Part shown: piece by piece, positions 32,465-37,106 of the stretch
Numbering within the stretch: position 1 is the stretch's first letter
How the letters are laid out: every line of letters starts with the position of its first letter
Assembly: GCA_934132925.1 (NCBI GenBank)
Contig: CAKPAL010000003.1
Location: 1-37,106, forward strand
Length of the DNA stretch: 37,106 bases
Direction of reading: 5' to 3'
DNA from: an uncultured Bacilli bacterium
GTDB lineage: Bacteria; Bacillota_I; Bacilli_A; RF39; UBA660
Program-made: the position numbers and the translations under genes
Notes under the pieces: generated by a model
What the model saw: the letters and a program-made list of their open reading frames with translations, nothing else
Database searches by the model: none
What the model was told of the DNA's origin: nothing

Positions 32465-32489
32465 CAATTTTTAATCATTTTCATATATT
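32461..32489 (+). promoter_or_regulatory. Promoter for yqfQ-like gene
   Basis: TTAACA (32461-32466), 17-bp spacer, TATATT (32484-32489). The CATATATT around the -10 also resembles the sigma-E -10 CATACANT, so dependence on SigE is possible but unproven. Confidence 0.5.
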
Positions 32490-32512
32490 ATTTTAGAAAG
32501 GGGTATTTAATT

Positions 32513-32959
32513 ATGTATGGAAGTTATATAAATGGTCCTTTAATGATGCCGAGTATGGGATATTCTCCAATGATGACGATGGCTCCAAATATGATGCGTT
32601 CTTCTTTAGGCGGCGGTGTCGGTGGTGGCCTTCGTTCGCTTCTTGGTCTTACTCCTAGAATGGGAAGCGCTGTAGGAACCGCTAGTAGAGGTATCAATTG
32701 GGCATCACTTCTTAATAATACTTCTAAAACTATTGGGGTTGTAAAAGAGGCTATTCCAATTGTTAAAGAGGTTGGACCAATGATGAATAATATGAGATCA
32801 ATGTTTAAAATTGCTTCGGTATTTAAAGATGAAACAGATACTTCTAGTAGTATTAAAAATACTAGTGAAAGTTCCACTAGTAACAATGCTAATTTAGATA
32901 AAACTACTACTGAAAGTAGTCAAAACTATAGAGCAAATACACCAAATTTCTTTTTATAA
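32513..32959 (+). CDS. yqfQ: YqfQ/VrrA-like protein
   Basis: 148 residues, soluble. N-terminus is rich in Met, Gly and Pro (PMMTMAPNMM, LGGGVGGGL), followed by the YqfQ-family core WASLLNNTSKTIGVVKEAIPIVKEVGPMMNNMRSMFKIA, in which a hydrophobic-turn pattern of LLNNTQK..K..Q..GPMV..LP..WK is known from Bacillus YqfQ. The C-terminus is low-complexity Ser/Asn/Thr. YqfQ is a poorly known protein reported in spore-formers and linked to the spore coat; the function here is inference. AGAAAGGGG precedes the ATG. Confidence 0.7.
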   Translation: MYGSYINGPLMMPSMGYSPMMTMAPNMMRSSLGGGVGGGLRSLLGLTPRMGSAVGTASRGINWASLLNNTSKTIGVVKEAIPIVKEVGPMMNNMRSMFKIASVFKDETDTSSSIKNTSESSTSNNANLDKTTTESSQNYRANTPNFFL

Positions 32960-32981
32960 AGAAATTTCTTTTTATTTTATT
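32944..32981 (+). terminator. Terminator of yqfQ-like gene
   Basis: Perfect 10-bp stem AAATTTCTTT/AAAGAAATTT, TTAT loop, CTTTTTATTTTA tail. The stop codon (32957-32959) starts in the loop. Confidence 0.85.
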
Positions 32982-33484
32982 CCTCTGTTTTCTTTTTTAT
33001 TAAAGATATGATTTATTATAACATAACTAATAGTGGTATATATTACTGTCATTATTAAACTATGAGTTATGATATTTAAAAGTAAGTTAAAACTATAGTT
33101 ATAGTTATTTATATTTAGAATAATAAAGGTTAAGATATGATATGTTATGATACTGATTATACTAATAATGTTACTCATAAAAATATTGTTATTCATAATA
33201 TTATTTAATAGTTTAATAATAATACCTATTAGAATAAAAATAACTAGATTTACCATAAAGGTTGAGGTATAAGTTATATCAAAGAGGATACCAAAAACCG
33301 CTACTAATATGAAATATTTTTTTTCACTAATAAAATATGGGTATATAATTACTAGGGCAATTATAGTGTAAATAGTGGTAAAATAACTAGCTTGTCCTAG
33401 ATATGAAGGAAAAATGTTACCCATAATATTTTCTAATAAGAAAGAAATTATTAGATAGACTATACTAATTATCATTATTTTCAC
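32972..33484 (-). CDS. mreD: Rod-shape-determining protein MreD
   Basis: 170 residues, about five TM helices, no large soluble part. It has the position (directly after mreC, overlapping by 20 bp) and the LVAVFGILFDITYTSTFMVNLVIF stretch typical of MreD, with the G..(F/Y)D pattern in a TM helix. It acts with MreC in the lateral wall-synthesis complex. mreB is not beside it. Confidence 0.88.
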   Translation of the reverse strand: MKIMIISIVYLIISFLLENIMGNIFPSYLGQASYFTTIYTIIALVIIYPYFISEKKYFILVAVFGILFDITYTSTFMVNLVIFILIGIIIKLLNNIMNNNIFMSNIISIISIITYHILTFIILNINNYNYSFNLLLNIITHSLIMTVIYTTISYVIINHIFNKKENRGIK

Positions 33485-34328
33485 TCTTTCTTTTTAGAAT
33501 GCTAACATAATTTAAGTTATTAAAATCACTAGATGGTTTTACTTTGATTATTTTGGCAAGGTCATAGGAGTCAGTAGTTATTTCGGTAACACTTCCTATT
33601 AAAATACCCGATGGGAAAATACCTCCTAATCCAGAAGTATAGACATAGTCGCCAATATTTACATCACGAGTATTACTTATTCCTTCTAATTCTAGAACAT
33701 TATTATCGTAGTCATAACCATTAATTAGGCCATATAAATTGGTACTTCCATTACTTATGTGAACAGATATTTTATTATTAGTATCACTAGTGGTTATTAA
33801 TCTTACATCCGCGGTAAAAGTTGTTGTGTTTATTACTCTTCCAATTAAACCACTTGAGTTTATGACAACCATATCTTTTTCAACACCATTATAACTGCCT
33901 TTATCAATAGTTATTTTATTATACCAATAACCAATATTTCTACTTATAACAGTAGCATTTAGATATTCATAGTCAGATAATGTATAGTCAATATTTAACT
34001 CTTCTTTTAAGGCCTCTAGTTGACGACGAAGTTCAATGTTTTCACTTTCAATTGATTCTATTCTTGAAGTTGATGTTTCTAATATATCGTTATCTTTTTT
34101 TATATTCTTTAATTCTTTATAGTCTCCTACTACATTTTTAATATAATTAAAGGGATAGGTTATTATTTTTTCAGTATAAGTTAGGCCATCCTTGAAGAAG
34201 GCTTCTACTTTATTTAATTTTCGATCTCTTTTTAGGGTAAATGAAAATATTACTAATAAAATTATTATTAATATAATGATTATTATTAGGACATATTTTT
34301 TCGGTATACTTTTTCTTTTTCCAAACAT
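33465..34328 (-). CDS. mreC: Rod-shape-determining protein MreC
   Basis: 287 residues. One N-terminal TM helix (about 12-33), then a coiled coil (about 65-110: KNIKKDNDILETSTSRIESIESENIELRRQLEAL), then the two beta-barrel domains with ATVISRNIGYWYNKITIDKGSYNGVEKDMVVINSSGLIGRVI and GDYVYTSGLGGIFPSGILIGSV. It forms the extracytoplasmic scaffold of the rod complex. RBS GGAGAG with 8-bp spacing. Cotranscribed with mreD. Confidence 0.95.
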   Translation of the reverse strand: MFGKRKSIPKKYVLIIIIILIIILLVIFSFTLKRDRKLNKVEAFFKDGLTYTEKIITYPFNYIKNVVGDYKELKNIKKDNDILETSTSRIESIESENIELRRQLEALKEELNIDYTLSDYEYLNATVISRNIGYWYNKITIDKGSYNGVEKDMVVINSSGLIGRVINTTTFTADVRLITTSDTNNKISVHISNGSTNLYGLINGYDYDNNVLELEGISNTRDVNIGDYVYTSGLGGIFPSGILIGSVTEITTDSYDLAKIIKVKPSSDFNNLNYVSILKRKSENNDN

Positions 34329-34389
34329 ATCTATTACTCTCCTATCAACTATTATATAATATTTTTCCCTAAATTAAAAGAATTATTTA

Positions 34390-35067
34390 CTATAAATTAT
34401 TATCTTCATAAAAACTATAGTAGTTATTATCTCCTATTACGATATGATCTATAAGTGGTATGCCATGAAGAAGACCTATTTCTTTTATTTTTTTGGTTAA
34501 TTCGATATCATTTTTACTAGGTGTTGCATCTCCTGATGGATGATTATGTAAACATATTATATAACTTGCAGATAATAGATAGGCTTCTTTAAATATTTCG
34601 CGTGGATGAACTAATGAGTAGTTGACAGTTCCTTTAAATAGTAATTTTTTTGATAAATAATTTTTTTGATTATCTAAATATACTACATAAAATAGTTCTT
34701 GTTTGACATCTTTATATTCATCATGAAAGTAATCTATTATAGTATTGGGATTAGTTAATTTTACTAATCTTTCATATTTATCACTACTATATACTCTTCT
34801 ACCTAGTTCAATAGCCGCTACTAGTTCAATAGCTTTAATTTTACTCATACCTTCTACTTGTTCTAATGCAGTTAGCTCAATATCTTTTAATTCACTAATA
34901 TTATTTACCTTTGTTAAAATATTATGTGATATATCTTTTATACCATAATTTCTAGTACCTGATTTTAAAATTATTTCTATTAATTCATTATTTGATATAT
35001 TTTCTTTGCCATATTTTATTAGCCTTTCTCTTGGCTTTTCTTCCTCTGGTAATTTTTTTAAATACAT
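34390..35067 (-). CDS. radC: RadC-family JAB1/MPN-domain protein
   Basis: Start set to ATG 35067, with AAGGGGG 5 bp upstream; the frame extends to 35097 but that start has no binding site. 225 residues. N-terminal UPF0758 part (PRERLIKYGKENISNNELIEIILKSGT) with a helix-hairpin-helix (LEQVEGMSKIKAIELVAAIELGRR). C-terminal JAB metalloprotease-like domain with HNHPSGDATPSKND and IDHIVIGDNNYYSF, the HxH...D zinc site. The family is widespread near mreBCD; its role in repair was not confirmed and remains unclear. Confidence 0.95.
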   Translation of the reverse strand: MYLKKLPEEEKPRERLIKYGKENISNNELIEIILKSGTRNYGIKDISHNILTKVNNISELKDIELTALEQVEGMSKIKAIELVAAIELGRRVYSSDKYERLVKLTNPNTIIDYFHDEYKDVKQELFYVVYLDNQKNYLSKKLLFKGTVNYSLVHPREIFKEAYLLSASYIICLHNHPSGDATPSKNDIELTKKIKEIGLLHGIPLIDHIVIGDNNYYSFYEDNNL

Positions 35068-35099
35068 ATTAACCCCCTTACCAATTTTATATAACATAT

Positions 35100-35128
35100 A
35101 TTATAACCTTTATCTATTTAAAATACAA
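35100..35128 (-). promoter_or_regulatory. Promoter for radC
   Basis: TTGTAT (35128-35123), 17-bp spacer, TATAAT (35105-35100). Confidence 0.7.
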
Positions 35129-35160
35129 TATTTTTTATTTAATTATTTACAATATCACTA

Positions 35161-35189
35161 TTGATATTTTTCATAAAATATAATATAAT
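35161..35189 (+). promoter_or_regulatory. Promoter of the candidate antitoxin RNA
   Basis: TTGATA (35161-35166), 17-bp spacer, TATAAT (35184-35189). Start expected near 35196. No plausible plus-strand protein gene follows. Confidence 0.75.
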
Positions 35190-35195
35190 GTATAT

Positions 35196-35303
35196 GGAAA
35201 GAGAAATTACTCATAATAAAAATGGGTAACGCCTTATTCTCAAAAGGTGTTCTCTCCATTATAGTATGATGGAGCACCCCCCTGAAGGGTGCTCCTTTTG
35301 TTT
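35196..35303 (+). ncRNA. Candidate antisense (antitoxin) RNA
   Basis: A transcript of about 108 nt from the promoter at 35161-35189 to the terminator at 35271-35303. Its last ~80-90 nt are fully complementary to the 3' part of the converging peptide mRNA, up to the region of its stop codon. Its 5' part also carries the left arm of a long inverted repeat (35225-35257). A 15-codon frame from ATG 35223 has no ribosome binding site. Predicted from sequence only. Confidence 0.55.
35271..35303 (+). terminator. Terminator of the candidate antisense RNA
   Basis: Nine-bp GC-rich stem GGAGCACCC/GGGTGCTCC, 7-nt loop, TTTTGTTT. It is the strongest hairpin in the window. On minus it lies just after the peptide stop codon but lacks a T run. 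Confidence 0.85.
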
Positions 35304-35376
35304 ATCTATGGTTACTACTACTTATAAAAAATAGTGTAACTAAAGTTATCCAAGCAAATGCTAGGACAAGCTCCAT
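35302..35376 (-). CDS. Candidate type I toxin, 24-residue hydrophobic peptide
   Basis: MELVLAFAWITLVTLFF then ISSSNHR: one predicted TM helix with a short polar end. Start ATG 35376, with AAAGGAGG at 35393-35386 (9-bp spacing). The size, hydrophobicity and the antisense arrangement resemble type I toxins such as those of TxpA, BsrG or Fst, but I see no clear sequence homology. The binding site can pair with a CTCCTTT stretch in the mRNA 5' end, which would hide it. It overlaps a 31-codon frame in another phase. Whether it is translated or toxic is not shown. Confidence 0.5.
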   Translation of the reverse strand: MELVLAFAWITLVTLFFISSSNHR

Positions 35377-35413
35377 TAGCCAAAACCTCCTTTACAGTTA
35401 GTTTTTCTAACAT
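35318..35413 (-). CDS. Overlapping 31-residue leader ORF
   Basis: Starts at ATG 35413 with GGAAGGGGTG about 7 bp upstream and ends with TAG at 35318. The product begins MLEKLTVKEVLANGACPSIC; it is not hydrophobic enough to span a membrane. It covers the ribosome binding site and most of the 24-residue peptide in another frame, so its translation could open or block that site, as mok does for hok. It could equally be a chance frame. Confidence 0.35.
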   Translation of the reverse strand: MLEKLTVKEVLANGACPSICLDNFSYTIFYK

Positions 35414-35482
35414 AGCATCACACCCCTTCCTTAATTTTACTTAAAAAAGGAGAGAACAACCCTTTCGGCGTTACCGCACATC

Positions 35483-35511
35483 ATTATATATTAATATTCT
35501 TACATAGTCAA
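35483..35511 (-). promoter_or_regulatory. Promoter of the candidate toxin mRNA
   Basis: TTGACT (35511-35506), 17-bp spacer, TATAAT (35488-35483). Transcription should start at about 35476, exactly at the right arm of the inverted repeat. Confidence 0.75.
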
Positions 35512-35518
35512 TGTTTTT

Positions 35519-35546
35519 TTGACTATTTTTTTATTATCTTTATAGT
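35519..35546 (+). promoter_or_regulatory. Divergent plus promoter towards repeat copy C
   Basis: TTGACT (35519-35524), 16-bp spacer, TATAGT (35541-35546). It is back to back with the toxin promoter; both -35 boxes read TTGACT. A transcript from about 35553 would run through copy C and into antisense of alaS. Confidence 0.5.
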
Positions 35547-35599
35547 TCCTTATTTTATAAGTGCTTACAAGATTTTTATCATATGAACAAATGATTGTC

Positions 35600-35677
35600 T
35601 ATGAGGAAGACTTTTATAAAAAGGCTTACTCATACCACGGAAAACATAAACTTGTTTATGGTTGAAGGGGCAAAAAA
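35600..35677 (+). repeat. Structured dispersed repeat, copy C
   Basis: Hairpin 1 (35600-35634) is identical to that of copy A. Hairpin 2 (35635-35670) keeps the purine internal loop GGAAAA...GTTGAA, where the G-C pair of A and B becomes A-T, with a new tip helix CATAAAC/GTTTATG. It lies between the alaS terminator and the toxin promoter. Confidence 0.6.
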
Positions 35678-35701
35678 GAAGAAGACTATTATAGTCCTCT
35701 T
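35672..35701 (-). terminator. Terminator of alaS
   Basis: Ten-bp stem AAGAGGACTA/TAGTCTTCTT (one G-U), 3-nt loop, CTTTTTTG on minus. The alaS stop codon overlaps its base. Confidence 0.75.
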
Positions 35702-37106
35702 ATAAATTACTTATTGTTTCTTTAACATTAGTTAATAGTTTAGTAACGATAGTTCCATCAGTACCTCCACCTTGGGCAAATGATTTGTTTCCTCCACCAT
35801 TACCAGATGATCTTACTGCTAGATCTTTTACGATAACTCCACAATCTACTCTATTAGAATTACTTTTAGCAATATAGTTAACTGAATTATCTTTATTGAT
35901 ATTGGCTAATAGAATAAAGTTATTATCAATTTGATTACTTAAAGTACTTGCTATTTGTCTTAAGGTATTGATGTCATAACCATTCGTTATACTTATTATA
36001 GTGGTTATTCCATTTATATCTTCTTTGATATCTAGAAAACTAGATAAATCACTTACTGACTTTTCACTCTTTTTAGTATTATATTCTTTTTCTAATTTCT
36101 TTAGTTCTTCTCTTAACATGGATAATTCATTTTTATTGAATACAACATCTTTATAACTTTGTGGATCACTATTATCGATATTGAAATTAAAGTCTAAATC
36201 AATATCTAATTCTTTTGCTTCTTTAATAATTTTTTTAGCTTTATCTAATAATTTAATCATTTCTTCATTATATTTTGATATTTCTTCTTTTAGTACTGGG
36301 ACAATATTAGTGTCTGTAGTAGCGGTCACTCTATAAGTATCTGCTCCTTTATTTTCTACTGCTGCTATAGCAAATCTTACAATGTTTCTACTATTGTCAA
36401 TATGAGTACCTGCACATAACTCTATTGAATCTCCGATGGTTACTACTCTTACGATATCACCATATTTATCAGAGAATAAAGCCATAGCACCTTTTTTAAT
36501 AGCTTCCTTTATTGGTAAATACTCTATTTTTGTTTCATAACCTGCTTTTATTTTTTCATTAACCATTTCTTCAGTTTTTATAATTAACTCATCTGATAAT
36601 TTGCCTTGATAATTGAAGTCAAATCTTAAGATATGTTCATCTACTTTACTTCCTGCCTGATGAACTGCTGCTCCTAGTAACTCTTGAAGTGATTTTTGTA
36701 ATAGATGAACTGATGAATGGTTCTTCATAATGGCTAATCTTTTTTCTTTTAAAACATGTGTTAGGATTTTCTCACCTTTAGTTACTGTTCCTTCTAGTAC
36801 TTTTACATATAATAGATGCTGGCCATTTGGTGCTTTAATAACATCCATTACTTCTAATTTACAATTGTCATTTTTTAGGTAACCAGAGTCGGATACTTGA
36901 CCACCACTTTCAGCATAGAAAGGATTTTCTTTAAGAAATATATAGCAATCTTCACTTGAACTATCAACAAATTGGTTATCTTTCATAATATCCATTACTT
37001 CAGTTTCTAAACCTAATTTATCATAACCAACAAACTTGCTTTCCTTTTTATAGTTAATTAGCAAATCATTTTGTAAATTCATACTTGCTTCAACTTTTCT
37101 ATTTTT
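35700..37106 (-). CDS. alaS: Alanyl-tRNA synthetase, C-terminal part (cut by window edge)
   Basis: The frame is open to the right edge (upstream of ATG 37082 it reads KNRKVEAS), so this is the last ~468 residues of a ~870-residue enzyme; the catalytic and tRNA-recognition domains lie outside. Visible: the editing domain with HSSVHLL and CAGTHID (the H..H/C..H zinc site), which clears Ser and Gly from tRNA-Ala, FYAESGGQVSDSG just before it, a coiled-coil linker (KNELSMLREELKKLEKEYNTK), and the C-Ala domain GNGGGNKSFAQGGG. Charges tRNA-Ala in the cytoplasm. Confidence 0.97.
   Translation of the reverse strand, partial: KNRKVEASMNLQNDLLINYKKESKFVGYDKLGLETEVMDIMKDNQFVDSSSEDCYIFLKENPFYAESGGQVSDSGYLKNDNCKLEVMDVIKAPNGQHLLYVKVLEGTVTKGEKILTHVLKEKRLAIMKNHSSVHLLQKSLQELLGAAVHQAGSKVDEHILRFDFNYQGKLSDELIIKTEEMVNEKIKAGYETKIEYLPIKEAIKKGAMALFSDKYGDIVRVVTIGDSIELCAGTHIDNSRNIVRFAIAAVENKGADTYRVTATTDTNIVPVLKEEISKYNEEMIKLLDKAKKIIKEAKELDIDLDFNFNIDNSDPQSYKDVVFNKNELSMLREELKKLEKEYNTKKSEKSVSDLSSFLDIKEDINGITTIISITNGYDINTLRQIASTLSNQIDNNFILLANINKDNSVNYIAKSNSNRVDCGVIVKDLAVRSSGNGGGNKSFAQGGGTDGTIVTKLLTNVKETISNL

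Larger units (their letters stand above)
35225..35475. repeat. Inverted repeat flanking the candidate toxin locus
   Basis: Arms 35225-35257 and 35449-35475. Matching blocks are GGTAACGCC (35225-35233) with GGCGTTACC (35467-35475), and GTTCTCTCC (35249-35257) with GGAGAGAAC (35449-35457), plus partial pairing between. In the minus transcript they bring the 5' and 3' ends together. Confidence 0.75.

Noticed and set aside
35223..35270. 15-codon frame MGNALFSKGVLSIIV in the plus RNA
   Set aside because: No Shine-Dalgarno site, and most of it is the inverted-repeat arm; more likely non-coding.
35225..35475. MITE with terminal inverted repeats
   Set aside because: The arms could be transposon ends, but no target-site duplication is seen and the promoters lie outside the arms, starting transcripts at them; the RNA-pairing explanation fits better. 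Not fully excluded.
8052..35677. CRISPR array or integron attC sites
   Set aside because: Three copies are many kilobases apart with no spacers, cas genes or integrase, and the attC core GTTRRRY/RYYYAAC is not present.

Overview
The window looks like chromosome from a very AT-rich, low-GC Gram-positive bacterium of the Bacilli, probably an uncultured gut lineage of the Erysipelotrichales / RF39 type (lineage is inference). Support: the standard code works throughout (TGG for Trp, TGA used as stop in spoIIGA), promoters are TTGACA/TATAAT-like with 17-bp spacers, most genes have GGAGG-type ribosome binding sites, and local gene order is Firmicutes-like (tseB-like/dnaD/nth, radC/mreC/mreD, comEA/comEC, spoIIGA/sigE). 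Almost everything is on the minus strand; only an MgtC-family gene and a yqfQ-like gene are confidently on plus.

Layout. 1-8 kb is envelope biology: a cut-off membrane protein, a putative SleB-like hydrolase joined through a 62-residue Asn run to a two-TM VirB2/TrbC-like tail, a yutD family gene, an SH3 plus glycoside-hydrolase-like exoprotein, an HD phosphohydrolase, an unknown gene with a perfect consensus promoter, and a 988-residue LamG/Ig-like surface protein. 8-13 kb is housekeeping: PflX-like radical SAM protein, a tail-anchored nucleotidyltransferase-like protein, glycyl-tRNA synthetase and pyrimidine-nucleoside phosphorylase. 13-17 kb is a three-gene signalling/envelope operon (small membrane protein, double solute-binding GGDEF protein, YihY/BrkB) divergent from mgtC. 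17-19.5 kb holds spoIIGA-sigE (sporulation mother-cell sigma and its protease), a Flp-type pilin and a broken DUF1016 nuclease gene. 19.5-32.5 kb carries DNA uptake and pilus parts (comEC, comEA, pilD, pilC), mtaB, asnB, a SPASM radical SAM gene, nth, dnaD, a TseB-like gene, a lipoprotein and cca. 32.5-37.1 kb has yqfQ, mreD, mreC, radC, a non-coding-looking 0.6-kb interval and the C-terminal two thirds of alaS.

The two most unusual things lie in intergenic DNA. (1) At 35.16-35.51 kb two strong convergent promoters drive overlapping transcripts: a minus transcript with a 24-residue hydrophobic peptide ORF overlapping a 31-residue ORF, whose 5' and 3' ends are complementary, and a plus transcript of about 108 nt ending in a strong terminator. 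This is the architecture of a type I toxin-antitoxin locus. (2) A two-hairpin element of about 60-80 nt occurs three times (8052, 12883, 35600), always between the terminator of one minus transcription unit and the promoter of the next, with compensatory changes and conserved G/A mismatches that make sense only if the plus strand is folded.

A general feature is 3'-end compaction: in at least a dozen genes the stop codon lies inside, or at the edge of, the terminator hairpin. No rRNA, tRNA, insertion sequence, prophage or CRISPR array was recognised.
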